Numbered from the stretch's first letter, positions 43,133-52,563 are shown. The stretch is DNA of 64,000 bases from Streptacidiphilus jeojiense (GCF_000719095.1 NZ_JOEH01000013.1:1-64000), one strand, 5' to 3'. The notes: generated by a model not told the origin, from the letters alone. Numbers and translations are program-made.

Positions 43133-45079
43133 TCACGTGCGGGTGGTGGTCGGATCCGGGTGGTGGTCGGACGATCCGGAGATCGCGCCGCGGTACCAGT
43201 ACTCGAGGGTCAGCACGTGCCACAGGTGCTTGGAGTAGTCCTGCTGCCCGGCGGCGTCCTCGGCGACCATCCGCGCCAGCGCCTCCCGGCGCAGGATCCC
43301 GGCGCGGACCAGCTCGCCGTCGTTGATCACCTCGCGCACCAGCGGTGCCAGGTCCCGGCTCATCCAGGCCCGCAGCGGGGCGCTGAACAGGCCCTTGGGT
43401 CGGTAGACGATCTCCCGCGGCAGGATCGAGGTCGCCGCCTCCTTGAGCACGGCCTTGCCCTGCCGCCCGACGATCTTGCGGTTGCCGGGGATGCTGAAGG
43501 CGGCCCTGACCACCTCCACGTCCACGTAGGGCACCCGTACCTCGGTGGAGGCGGCCATGCTGGACCGGTCCGTGTAGGCGAGGTTGAGGCCCGGCAGGAA
43601 CATCCGGGAGTCGGCCAGGCACATCCGGTTGACGGCGTCGTCCAGCTCGTTGTCCTGGTAGACGTCGGCGTGCTCGGTCAGCACGTCGTCGACGGTCCCG
43701 GCCAGGTCCGGATTGACCAGGGCGAGCAGCTCGTCCTGGTCGTACATGGTGTAGCTGCGCCGGAACGCGGTCTCCTCCGGCAGGTCGGCGAAGGAGAGGA
43801 AGCGCTTGGCGAAGCGCACCGAACGGTAGCCGCGGTTGGCCGTGGCGACCGGCAGCCGGCCCACGGTCGCGGAGACCCCGCGCCGCAGCGGCCCCGGGAC
43901 GCGCTGGTAGCGCACCGCGAGTCGGTTGGCCAGGTGCTTGCGGTAGCCGGCGAACAGCTCGTCGGCGCCCATCCCGGAGAGCATCACCTTGACCCCGGCC
44001 TCCCGGGCGGCCGAGCAGATCAGGAAGGTGTTGATGGCGGCGGGGTCGCCGATCGGCTCGTCCAGGTGGTACGTCATCTTCGGCAGCAGGTCCAGGACCT
44101 GCGGGGCGATCTCGATCTCGTGCAGGTCCACGCCGAACTGGGCGGCCACCTGCCGGGCGTAGCGCAGGTCGTCCGGCATCGCCTCGAACCTGGCGTCCTC
44201 GGCCCGGAACCCGATCGTGTAGGCGGAGATCCCGGCCTGGTGACGGGCCGCCAGCGCGGTCAGGTAGCTGGAGTCGAGACCGCCGGAGAGGAAGGTCGCC
44301 ACCGGGACGTCGGACAGCAGGTGACGCCTGGTCGAGTCCTCGATCACCGCGGCCAGGTCCGGCAGCTCGCCGCTCAGGGCCCGCTGCTGCCCCTCGGCGG
44401 CGACCTCCTTCAGGTTCCAGAACCGGCCGCGCTGCACACTGCCGTCGGGACGGCAGCGCAGCCAGCTCCCCGGCGGCAGCTTCTCCGCCTCGCGGAACGC
44501 GCAGCGGGAGTCCGGCACCCAGTAGTAGAGCAGTGAGGCCACCAGCGCTGCCTGGTCCACCTCCAGCGACCCGCCGCTGACGGCGGCGAGCGCCTTGAGC
44601 TCGGAGGCGAACACCAGGCCGCCACCGCGCCGGAGCAGGAACAGCGGCTTGATGCCGAGCTGGTCCCGGGCGAGCACCAGCTCGCCGGTGCGCTCGTCGA
44701 AGACCGCGAAGGCGAACATGCCGCGCAGCCGGGGCAGGCAGTCCGTGCCCCAGCGCCGCCAGGCCTCCAGCAGCACCTCGGTGTCGGAGGTGCCGCGGAA
44801 GCGCACCCCGGCGGCGGCCAGCTCGGTGCGCAGCTCGGGCGCGTTGTACAGCTCGCCGTTGTAGGAGAGCGAGAGGCCGTCCGAGACCATCGGCTGGGCG
44901 CCGGTCTCGGACAGGTCGATGATGGCCAGCCGACGGTGCCCCAGGTGCACCTCGCCGTCGCCGACGGGGTGGCTGTACCGGCCCTCGCCGTCCGGACCGC
45001 GGTGGGCCAGGATGTCGGTGAGCCGGTCGGTGACGGCCTTCCCGTCCGGCCATCGGTAAGCGCCTGCTATGCCGCACAT
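43133..45079 (-). CDS. asnB: Asparagine synthase-type glutamine amidotransferase
   Basis: 648 residues. The start MCGIAGAYR gives Cys2 as the N-terminal nucleophile of the glutaminase domain (about 2-210). The synthetase domain (about 240-600) has the PP-loop FLSGGLDSSYLTAL and the GMGADELFAGY motif. In this operon the most likely substrate is a uronic acid whose carboxyl becomes an amide, as in uronamide-containing O-antigens, rather than free aspartate. It begins two bases after the preceding stop. Confidence 0.87.
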   Translation of the reverse strand: MCGIAGAYRWPDGKAVTDRLTDILAHRGPDGEGRYSHPVGDGEVHLGHRRLAIIDLSETGAQPMVSDGLSLSYNGELYNAPELRTELAAAGVRFRGTSDTEVLLEAWRRWGTDCLPRLRGMFAFAVFDERTGELVLARDQLGIKPLFLLRRGGGLVFASELKALAAVSGGSLEVDQAALVASLLYYWVPDSRCAFREAEKLPPGSWLRCRPDGSVQRGRFWNLKEVAAEGQQRALSGELPDLAAVIEDSTRRHLLSDVPVATFLSGGLDSSYLTALAARHQAGISAYTIGFRAEDARFEAMPDDLRYARQVAAQFGVDLHEIEIAPQVLDLLPKMTYHLDEPIGDPAAINTFLICSAAREAGVKVMLSGMGADELFAGYRKHLANRLAVRYQRVPGPLRRGVSATVGRLPVATANRGYRSVRFAKRFLSFADLPEETAFRRSYTMYDQDELLALVNPDLAGTVDDVLTEHADVYQDNELDDAVNRMCLADSRMFLPGLNLAYTDRSSMAASTEVRVPYVDVEVVRAAFSIPGNRKIVGRQGKAVLKEAATSILPREIVYRPKGLFSAPLRAWMSRDLAPLVREVINDGELVRAGILRREALARMVAEDAAGQQDYSKHLWHVLTLEYWYRGAISGSSDHHPDPTTTRT

Positions 45080-45081
45080 GT

Positions 45082-46632
45082 CTACCGCGTCTCCTGGTCG
45101 TTGTCCGGGACCCGTACGGCCCATGCCGGCCGTCTGGTCTTCAACGGGCCCCCGCTCGGCCGGCCCGTCGCACCCGGCTTGCCGTTCGCACCCGGCCACG
45201 GCTGCTGCCACTCGTTCACGCCGCGCAGGGCGTTCTGCGCGCCGTCCCACAGGGTGCCGTCGGTCCGGTCGCCCGGATCGGGGTCGATCAGCACCACGCC
45301 GGCCACCGCGATGCGCAGGTCCGCGAGCTGCCGGGCCACGGTGTGCAGCCAGGCGGCGCTGCCGCTGCCGGCGCGGACCACGAGCACGGTGCGGGTGCCG
45401 AGGTACTGCAGGTCGGTCCAGGCCGTGCCGGGCGCGACCGAGCCGACGCCGATCCGGTCGCTCTGCGGCGGCACGGTCGCGAGGTACTCGCCGCGGACCA
45501 CCACCGGGCCTCCCGGTTCCTGGCGGCGCGGGAACCGCCCGCCGGGCAGACCGTCGACCACCACCAGCGGCTCCTCCTGCGCCAGTGCCTTGGCCAGGTC
45601 CACCGCGATCTCGGCGGTGTTCTGCGCGCAGCCCAGTTCCAGCAACGACACCGGTTCGGTCGAGCTGAGCACGGTGCGGACCAGGGTCCTGGTGAGCCGC
45701 TGGCGCGCGTCCCTGCTCCTGCGGCGCTGCCAGATCCGGACCGACCGGTGGGGTGCGGCGCGCAGCTCGGCGATGACCGAGGCCCCCAGGTTCACGGCGA
45801 TGTCCCGGCGCAGCACCGGACGGTCCGCCACCACCGCGCCGATCGCGGCCAGCGCGATCCCGACGGCGAGTCCCAGGACGCCCCCGATGCCGGCGTCGGT
45901 GGCCACGGTCTTCGGCACGGAGTGCTTGACCAGGTGCGGATTGTCCACGACCTGGGTACCGGAGATGAGTTGGGGCGTTCCCACCCGCGCCTGCTGGGCG
46001 CGCTGGTCGAAGTCGTCGATCTGCGAGGTGAGCGCGGCCCGGCGGGAGTAGAGCGATTCGAGGGTCGCCGCGTCGGTTCCTGACGATCCGTCACTGATCG
46101 ACTTGTTGACCTGGGCGAGCTCGGTCCGCAGGCTGTTGCCCTGTGTTACCAGGGCGTTGGCGTTCGCGTTGGCGTCCGCGTTCAGCCGGGCCACGTGGTC
46201 CGCGACGAAGGCCTCGCCGAGCGCCTTGGCCCGTGCCTCCGCGTCCGCGGCGCTGGTGCCCTTCACGGTGATCTGCAGCACGTTGTTGGTCAGACCGATG
46301 CCCTGGTACTGGGCCAGGAAGTCCTGCGGGCGCTCCGTGGACTTGAGGATCGCCAGTGCCTTGCCGGCCATCTCCGTGGTCTGCAGCAGCGCCACGTCGG
46401 TGCGGATCAGCGTTCCGGGGTCGTTCGGCTGGTCCTGCGCGTGCGCGACCAGCACCTCGGTCGCCGCGGTCGGCGGCGCCGGCAGCAGGACCGCCATCGC
46501 CCCGCCGAGGACCAGCCCCAGCAGCGCCAGGGTGCCCCAGAGCCGGCGGCGTCTGCGCACCGCCACCACCAGTGCCTGCACGTCCACCAGCGGTGTGGCG
46601 GAGGACGTCTCTTCGGGCAGGGTCGTCGTCAT
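45082..46632 (-). CDS. Wzz-like chain-length protein with degenerate P-loop domain (second copy)
   Basis: 516 residues. Two transmembrane helices (about 32-50 and 247-270) flank an extracytoplasmic coiled-coil part with a repeated Asn-Ala stretch (NADANANANALVTQ). The cytoplasmic C-terminal domain resembles a bacterial tyrosine-kinase fold (SLLELGCAQNTAEIAVDLAKALAQ, LVVVDGLPGG), but the Walker A GxxxxGKS/T is missing. It likely controls chain length or export without kinase activity. The start overlaps the first Wzz-like gene by four bases. Confidence 0.78.
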   Translation of the reverse strand: MTTTLPEETSSATPLVDVQALVVAVRRRRRLWGTLALLGLVLGGAMAVLLPAPPTAATEVLVAHAQDQPNDPGTLIRTDVALLQTTEMAGKALAILKSTERPQDFLAQYQGIGLTNNVLQITVKGTSAADAEARAKALGEAFVADHVARLNADANANANALVTQGNSLRTELAQVNKSISDGSSGTDAATLESLYSRRAALTSQIDDFDQRAQQARVGTPQLISGTQVVDNPHLVKHSVPKTVATDAGIGGVLGLAVGIALAAIGAVVADRPVLRRDIAVNLGASVIAELRAAPHRSVRIWQRRRSRDARQRLTRTLVRTVLSSTEPVSLLELGCAQNTAEIAVDLAKALAQEEPLVVVDGLPGGRFPRRQEPGGPVVVRGEYLATVPPQSDRIGVGSVAPGTAWTDLQYLGTRTVLVVRAGSGSAAWLHTVARQLADLRIAVAGVVLIDPDPGDRTDGTLWDGAQNALRGVNEWQQPWPGANGKPGATGRPSGGPLKTRRPAWAVRVPDNDQETR

Positions 46633-47996
46633 GCCGAGCCTCCGCTCAGGTCCGCGCCCACCGCGACCGCCGGTGCGGCGCTGTCCGGGGGGCGTTCGGC
46701 GGAGCGCGACGGACGGGCCCGGACCGCGCTGGCGACGACATAGCCGACGATCCGGTGCCTGGCCTCCTCGCACGCCTGGGCGATGCCGGCCAGCTCCGCA
46801 TCGGTCCAACTGCCCGCGCTGAGCACGACCAGCGCGCCGGACTCGCTGATCCGGTCCGGCACCACCGGCCGGTCGACCGGGACCAGCGCCACCCGCAGTT
46901 GGGGATCGCCGCCGGCCTCGGCGACGAGCCGCCCGGCCGCGCGGCCGGCGGTCCGGTCGCCGTCCGGGACGACGACCAGCAGCTGCCGGGGGGCCGACAG
47001 CTGCTCCCTGAGCCGGGCGCCGACCCGCCGGTAGCGGATCTGCCGGCTGGCCTCGTCGCCAGAGGACTGCACCGTCGGCAGGTCCCACCGGGTCTCGACG
47101 CCCACCAGCCACTTCATCCAGGAGCCGGGACCGTGGCCCTGCGGCCCGTGCGCGCGTCCCTCGACGGGTACGTCGACGGTGCCCACCAGCGCCGACCCCA
47201 GGGCCGAGGTGATCTCCCGCTCGGTGCGCGCCCGGCGGCCCGAGCGTGCGGCGGTGAGGTGGCCGATGACGCCGAACAGCAGGAACAGCAGCGCGCCGCC
47301 GCCGACCAGTTCCGGCCTGGTGGGCGGTGCCTGACTGGTCGGCACGGCCGCCGACCCGACCACGACCAGGGTGCCCTGGTCGGACACCGGATTGGCCTGG
47401 TCCAGCTTGGTGATGGCCTCCTCCAGGTCGTTGCGCAGCTGTTCGAGCTCGGTGCGGGCCTGGACGCCCTCCACCGTCTGCCCCGGGTTGACCCCCTCGG
47501 ACAGGGCGGTGATCTTGCTGCTGGTCTGCGTCACCAGCTTCCGCAGCGCCGCCGACTGGTCCGCCGTGGTCGAGCCGGAACTGGTGTTGGTGATCTGGGT
47601 GGCGAAGGCGACGTACTGCTCGGCCATCTCGTCGGCCAACTGCGCGGCGTGGTCCGGGGTGTCGGCATTGGCCGAGATCTTGATGATGTTGCCGTCGGTG
47701 ACCGCGGCGCCGACCTGGTCCTTCAGCTTGGTGTCGCCGGCGCCGGCCCAGGGGAGCGCGGCCGCGGCGCGGTCGATCACCACCGAACTGGTGGCGATCT
47801 CGGCCTGGGTCAGCAGCGCCCGGTCGTCCCAGGTCCCCGACAGCACGACCGAGGTGGTGGTCGCGTAGCGCGCCGGGAACAGCAGTGAGACGCCGTAGCC
47901 GGCCAGAGCGCCGAGCACGGCGAAGATGACGAGGAGCCGCCAGCGCCGACGGAGGATCCGCCCGACCGTGGCCAGCCGAATGGTGTCATCGCTCAC
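46629..47996 (-). CDS. Wzz-like chain-length protein with degenerate P-loop domain (first copy)
   Basis: 455 residues. An N-terminal Wzz domain begins RLATVGRILRRRWRLLVIFAVLG, with helices at about 20-38 and 222-240 and a periplasm-side coiled coil between. The C-terminal cytoplasmic part has QLLVVVPDGDRTAGRAAGRLVAEAG where BY-kinases have GEGKST, so nucleotide binding is doubtful. Paired with the downstream copy, it probably forms a hetero-oligomeric copolymerase controlling the Wzy product. It overlaps the preceding GT4 gene by four bases. Confidence 0.8.
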   Translation of the reverse strand: MSDDTIRLATVGRILRRRWRLLVIFAVLGALAGYGVSLLFPARYATTTSVVLSGTWDDRALLTQAEIATSSVVIDRAAAALPWAGAGDTKLKDQVGAAVTDGNIIKISANADTPDHAAQLADEMAEQYVAFATQITNTSSGSTTADQSAALRKLVTQTSSKITALSEGVNPGQTVEGVQARTELEQLRNDLEEAITKLDQANPVSDQGTLVVVGSAAVPTSQAPPTRPELVGGGALLFLLFGVIGHLTAARSGRRARTEREITSALGSALVGTVDVPVEGRAHGPQGHGPGSWMKWLVGVETRWDLPTVQSSGDEASRQIRYRRVGARLREQLSAPRQLLVVVPDGDRTAGRAAGRLVAEAGGDPQLRVALVPVDRPVVPDRISESGALVVLSAGSWTDAELAGIAQACEEARHRIVGYVVASAVRARPSRSAERPPDSAAPAVAVGADLSGGSA

Positions 47997-49264
47997 CGCT
48001 GCGACCTCTTCCCTGTGCGCACCTGCTCGTCCTTCGACGCCCGGGTGCGGCCACCGCGGGCGAATGCGGAGGCGTAGGCGTCGAGCAGCGACCGCTGCGA
48101 GTTCCGCCAGGAGAGCGGACCGCTGATCCGCTCCTGCCCGATCTTGCCCATCCTGGCACGCTCTTCCGGATCATCCATCAACTGTGCGATGAGTACTGCG
48201 AATTCGGCCTCGTCGTTGGCCGGCGCATAGAGCGCGGCGTCACCGGCGGACACCCGCGCCTCGCGTAGGTCGAAGGAGACGATCGGCCGGCTCATCGCCA
48301 TGTACTCCAGGACCTTGTTCATGGTCGACACGTCGTTGAGCGGATTGCGCGGGTCGGGGGAGAGGCAGACGTCCGCGGTGGACAGGTAGCGCGCCAGGTC
48401 GGCGTCCGGGATGCGCCCGGTGAACTCGACCTGGTCCGCGAGCCCGAGCTGCCCGGCGAGCTCCACCATCGCGTCGAAGGCGTCGCCGGCGCCGACGAAC
48501 ACCGCGTGCCAGTCGGTCCGCCCGACCTCGTCGCGCAGCTTCGCCAGCGCCCGCAGGGCGTAGTCGACGCCGTCCTGCGGGCCCATGACGCCCAGGTAGC
48601 ACAGCAGATGGGGCTTGCCGCGCTTGAGCTCGGGCTCGGCCGGAACCGGCCGGAACCGATCCACATCGGGTGCGCTGCGCACCACGAAGACGTCCGCCGG
48701 CTGCTTGCCGCCGCGGCGCAGCGCGACGTCCCGGTAGCTCTCGTTGGTGGAGATCACCACGTCCGCGTGACGGTAGGTCAGCCGCTCCATCGCGCACACG
48801 GCGCGGTAGATCAGGTCCTCGCCGCGGTCGAACCGGGACAGGTACAGCTCGGGCACCAGGTCGTGCTGGTCGAAGACGAACCGCGCGCCGCGCCGCTTCA
48901 GCCACAGCGCCGGCAGGAACAGCAGGTCCGGCGGGTTGCAGGCGTGGACGACGTCGACCGGGCCGACCCTGCGGGCCAGTCTCAGGGTGTGCAGCAGCGC
49001 CGAACCGTACTCCCGCAGGTAGCCGAGCGGCCCTCCGGTGGCCGCGCGCAACGGGTAGCGGTGGATCCGCACCCCGTCGATCTCGGCCTCCGGTTCGGTG
49101 TCCCGCTTGCTCCCCCGTGGGCAGATGACCTCCACCTGCCAGCCGGCGTCGCGCAGCGTGGTGCACTCCTGCCACACCCGCCGGTCGAACGGCACGGACA
49201 GGTTCTCCACCAGGATCAGCGCGCGCCGTCCCGGCCCGTCGCTTTTGTTCGTGTTACCAAGCAA
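47993..49264 (-). CDS. Glycosyltransferase family 4
   Basis: 423 residues, GT-B fold. ALILVENLSVPFDRRVWQE is typical of GT4 enzymes of actinobacterial EPS clusters, as is VFDQHDLVPELYLSRF. The donor domain has LCYLGVMGPQDGVDYALRAL and KVLEYMAMSRPIVSFDL. The start is TTG 49264, overlapping the dehydrogenase stop by eleven bases, with a weak AGG upstream. As the second glycosyltransferase after the initiator, it may add the uronic acid residue. Confidence 0.86.
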   Translation of the reverse strand: MLGNTNKSDGPGRRALILVENLSVPFDRRVWQECTTLRDAGWQVEVICPRGSKRDTEPEAEIDGVRIHRYPLRAATGGPLGYLREYGSALLHTLRLARRVGPVDVVHACNPPDLLFLPALWLKRRGARFVFDQHDLVPELYLSRFDRGEDLIYRAVCAMERLTYRHADVVISTNESYRDVALRRGGKQPADVFVVRSAPDVDRFRPVPAEPELKRGKPHLLCYLGVMGPQDGVDYALRALAKLRDEVGRTDWHAVFVGAGDAFDAMVELAGQLGLADQVEFTGRIPDADLARYLSTADVCLSPDPRNPLNDVSTMNKVLEYMAMSRPIVSFDLREARVSAGDAALYAPANDEAEFAVLIAQLMDDPEERARMGKIGQERISGPLSWRNSQRSLLDAYASAFARGGRTRASKDEQVRTGKRSQR

Positions 49265-50570
49265 GGCCTGTGTACCCCGGTTCGGTCCGACGCGCCGCGG
49301 CGTCGGGAAGGTGGATGAGGTCGATGAGCATCGGGCCCCGGCCAGGGGGGAGCGCCGACAGCACCTCCGGGTCCCTGGTTCCGACCACGCACACCTCGGC
49401 GTGCTCCAGCACCTCGTCGATGGAGTCCGTCAGCAGCTGGGCGAGGTGCGGCAGCCGGGTCTCGATGAACTCGCGGTTGGCTCCGAGCAACCGGGAGAGG
49501 TTCACGTTGGAGTCGTAGATCCGCAGGTCGTAGCCCTTGCCGAAGAGCCGCTCGGCCAGCTCGACGAGCGGGCTCTCGCGGAGGTCGTCGGTGCCCGGCT
49601 TGAACGACAGCCCGAACAGGCCCACCCGGCGCTTGCCGGTGCGCTCGACCAACTCGACCGCGCGCTGCAGGTGTTCGGCGTTGGACGACAGCACATGGGC
49701 CAGGATGGGCACCGAGACGTCGGCCCGCTGGGCCGCGTGGACCAGGCCGCGCAGGTCCTTGGGCAGGCAGGAGCCGCCGAAGGCGAAGCCGGGCCGCAGG
49801 TAGGCGGGGCTGATGTTGAGCTTGCGGTCGGCCAGGAACACGTCCATCACCTGGTGCGAGTCCACCCCGAGCGCCTGGAACACCGACCCCAGCTCGTTGG
49901 CGAAGCCGATCTTGAGGCCGTGGAACGCGTTGTCCGCGTACTTGATCGCCTCGGCCGTCGGGATCGGCACCCGGAACACCTCGCCGGGCAGGCCCTCGTA
50001 GAGCGACGCCACCACGTCGCCGCTGGCCGGGTCGAGCTCGCCGATGACCGTCTTGGGCGGGTCGAAGAAGTCCCGCACGCTGGTGCCCTCGCGCAGGAAC
50101 TCCGGGTTGACCGCGACCCCGAAATCCACCCCGGCGGTGCCGCCGACGCACTTCTCCAGGATCGGCACCAGCAGGTTCAGACAGGTGCCGGGGAGCATGG
50201 TGCTGCGGAACACCACGGTGTGCCACCCGCCCCGCTCGGCGATCGCGGCGCCGATCTGCTCGGCGACCCGCTCCAGGTAGGTGGTGCTCAGACTGCCGTT
50301 GGGCTCCGAAGGCGTGCCCACGCAGACCAGCGACACATCGCTGCCGATGATGGCCTCGCGCACGTCGTCGGTCGCGCGCAGCGCCCCCGACTCCACGACC
50401 CCGGCGATGAGTTCGCCGATCCGCTCCTCGACCACCGGGGTCCGGCCGGCGTTCACCAGGTCCACCTTGGCCCGGCTCACGTCCACCCCGATGACCTCGT
50501 GGCCCTGGCCGGCCAGGCACGCGGCCGACACGCTGCCCACGTAGCCGAGCCCGAACACGCTGATCCTCAT
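49254..50570 (-). CDS. Nucleotide-sugar 6-dehydrogenase, GDP-mannose 6-dehydrogenase (AlgD)-like
   Basis: 438 residues. N-terminal MRISVFGLGYVGSVSAACLA, the catalytic cysteine block RPGFAFGGSCLPKDLRGL and the C-terminal VGLFGLSFKPGTDDLRESPLVELAE follow AlgD closely along their length, down to the Trp-terminated tail (AlgD ends ICW, this ends LAW). It makes a UDP- or, more likely, GDP-linked uronic acid. This supplies the carboxyl group for the AsnB enzyme and for lyase recognition. GDP versus UDP specificity needs assay. Confidence 0.85.
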   Translation of the reverse strand: MRISVFGLGYVGSVSAACLAGQGHEVIGVDVSRAKVDLVNAGRTPVVEERIGELIAGVVESGALRATDDVREAIIGSDVSLVCVGTPSEPNGSLSTTYLERVAEQIGAAIAERGGWHTVVFRSTMLPGTCLNLLVPILEKCVGGTAGVDFGVAVNPEFLREGTSVRDFFDPPKTVIGELDPASGDVVASLYEGLPGEVFRVPIPTAEAIKYADNAFHGLKIGFANELGSVFQALGVDSHQVMDVFLADRKLNISPAYLRPGFAFGGSCLPKDLRGLVHAAQRADVSVPILAHVLSSNAEHLQRAVELVERTGKRRVGLFGLSFKPGTDDLRESPLVELAERLFGKGYDLRIYDSNVNLSRLLGANREFIETRLPHLAQLLTDSIDEVLEHAEVCVVGTRDPEVLSALPPGRGPMLIDLIHLPDAAARRTEPGYTGLAW

Positions 50571-50678
50571 GACTAGTCCCTCCCCCCAAGGCAGGCCCTT
50601 GTGGCCTGCGTTCCACGCGCCGATCACCTGTGTGACGACCCTCGTGCGACCCCCGTGCGACGACCCCACCCCCGTGGG

Positions 50679-52247
50679 TCAGTACGCCCCTTGCCCGTAG
50701 AGCACCGCTCGCGCCGTCTTCCACAGGATCACCGCGTCCAGGGCGAGTGACCAGTCCTCGACGTACCGCAGATCCAGCCGGACCGCTTCCTCCCAGGACA
50801 GGTCGCTGCGTCCGCTGATCTGCCACAGGCCGGTGAGCCCGGGCTTGACCAGCAGTCGCCGCCGGATGTCCGGTCCGTACGCGGCGGACTCCTCCGGGAG
50901 CGGCGGCCGCGGACCGACCAGCGACATGGAGCCGGTGAGCACGTTGAAGAGCTGCGGGAGCTCGTCCAGCGAGTAGCGGCGCAGCACCGAGCCGACCCGG
51001 GTCACCCGCGGATCCCGGCGCATCTTGAACAGCAGTCCGGCGCCCTCGTTGCGGTCGGTCAGCGCGTCGCGCGCCCCGTGCGCCCCGACGACCATGGTGC
51101 GGAACTTCCAGATGGTGAACTCGCGGCCGTCCTTGCCGACCCGGCGCTGGCGGTAGAGCGCCCCGCCGCGGGTGTCCATCAGCACCGACAGCGCGACGAC
51201 CACCATCAGCGGCGCGAGCAGCAGCAGCAGGACCGCCGCCCCGATCCGGTCGACGACCTCCTTGACCACCCGGCGACCCCCGCTGAAGGACGGCATGCTG
51301 ACCCGCAGCAGCGGTATCCCCAGCACCGCGTCGACGTGCAGCCGCGGACCGGCCACCTCCATCAGCACCGGGGCCACGACCATCTCGGCGTCGCTGCCCT
51401 CCAGGTTCCAGGCCAGCCGCTGCAGCTGGTCAGGTGACCAGTGCGGGTCCGCCGTGACCGCGACGACCCGGTAGCCGTCGCGGCGGACATGGCTGGCGAC
51501 CTCGGTCAGTCGGCCGACCACCGGTACGCCGTCCAGCTGGTCGCCGTCGAGGCCGAGGCCGTCCGCGGTGCATATCGCCTCCACCCGCCAGCCCAGGTGC
51601 GGGAACTTGCGGGTCCGGGTGATCAGGTCGTGCACGGTGGACAGGTTGCCGGCGGCGAGTACGGGTCGCAGGCAGCGTCCTTCCTTCCGCTGCTTGTGCA
51701 GCCACAGCCGGAGCAGGTACCGCTCCACCATGGTGACCACAGCGATCGTCGGAACCGCGACGAAGACCCAGAGCTTGATGTTGTGCGAGGTGACGGCTAT
51801 CCCGGCGAGTGCCAGCACCACGGCCGCCATGAACAGCGACCGGATCAGCCGGTGGAACTCCTCGGAGCCCTGGCCGAGCACGGCCGGAGCCCACGACCGG
51901 GTCACCGCGAGCGCGCCCAGCACCAGCACCTGGGTGCCGATGGCGAGGATCCCCCACTTCTCGCCCCAGTTGGACGCGTGCCTGGCCCCGAAGCAGCCGC
52001 CGATCGCGGCCACCACGAAGCCGGTGGCCATGATGTCGCTGACGATCACGGCACGGCGGTACCGCTGCTCCCAGTAGATCGCATACCGACCGATCGCTCC
52101 GTTTCCCTGCCGTTGGCGCTCTGCTGGAAACGGGTTGACGAACTCCGTCCGCTGCACGGCCCCCCCCGGGTTATCAGTGAGTTCGACATGTTCGCCTAAC
52201 ACTGCGTCCCTCCCCCACCGGGATGCCTCCGTCCTCGTGAGAGACAT
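50679..52247 (-). CDS. Polyprenyl glycosylphosphotransferase (initiating sugar transferase)
   Basis: 522 residues. Five N-terminal transmembrane helices and a CoA-binding-like middle domain precede the C-terminal bacterial sugar transferase block: VKEVVDRIGAAVLLLLLAP, KFRTMVVGAH, SLDELPQLFNVLTGSMSLVGPRP. It transfers a sugar-1-phosphate to undecaprenyl phosphate and starts repeat-unit synthesis. It is the first gene of the EPS operon; 108 bases separate it from the dehydrogenase gene, the largest gap in the operon, where a second promoter could lie. Confidence 0.92.
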   Translation of the reverse strand: MSLTRTEASRWGRDAVLGEHVELTDNPGGAVQRTEFVNPFPAERQRQGNGAIGRYAIYWEQRYRRAVIVSDIMATGFVVAAIGGCFGARHASNWGEKWGILAIGTQVLVLGALAVTRSWAPAVLGQGSEEFHRLIRSLFMAAVVLALAGIAVTSHNIKLWVFVAVPTIAVVTMVERYLLRLWLHKQRKEGRCLRPVLAAGNLSTVHDLITRTRKFPHLGWRVEAICTADGLGLDGDQLDGVPVVGRLTEVASHVRRDGYRVVAVTADPHWSPDQLQRLAWNLEGSDAEMVVAPVLMEVAGPRLHVDAVLGIPLLRVSMPSFSGGRRVVKEVVDRIGAAVLLLLLAPLMVVVALSVLMDTRGGALYRQRRVGKDGREFTIWKFRTMVVGAHGARDALTDRNEGAGLLFKMRRDPRVTRVGSVLRRYSLDELPQLFNVLTGSMSLVGPRPPLPEESAAYGPDIRRRLLVKPGLTGLWQISGRSDLSWEEAVRLDLRYVEDWSLALDAVILWKTARAVLYGQGAY

Positions 52248-52563
52248 CCGGCTACTTCAGCACTGCTTGAACAACCCGGCCAGGCAACAGTGGAATCGCC
52301 TGTCCTGCCAGGCTCTCGACGTGCGTGCAGACCCGCGAAACCCCCGGGCGTTCCCCACACCCAAGGCCCCCAAACGCGGACCGGAACGGTAGCGCGATTT
52401 TGACGGTGCCTCATCCCCAAGCGGCTCCGCCGTGGTCAATCTAGAGCATAAGGGCCGTTCTGAAGAGGAGATGTGCGAAAGTCGTGTCCATTCTGTCGTG
52501 ACCGACGACCGCGAAGCCGATCGTTCATGGCTCCGTCTCCTCGGTGCCGCAGCGGGTTCGTTC
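52248..52563. other. Intergenic region upstream of the EPS operon
   Basis: 316 bases between the lipoprotein stop and the first EPS gene, both on the minus strand. It should contain the EPS promoter. I can find no convincing -35/-10 pair or palindrome; the stretch around 52430-52450 (TCAATCTAGAGC) is the AT-richest part. No gene is seen. Confidence 0.4.

Noticed and set aside
43133..45079. Housekeeping asparagine synthetase
   Set aside because: It is embedded and coupled in the EPS operon directly after the Wzz genes; a uronate amidotransferase is more likely.
24272..52247. Teichoic or teichuronic acid cluster
   Set aside because: No TagO/TagF, glycerol-phosphate or ribitol genes; Wzx, Wzy and Wzz proteins and a polyprenyl glycosylphosphotransferase indicate exopolysaccharide.
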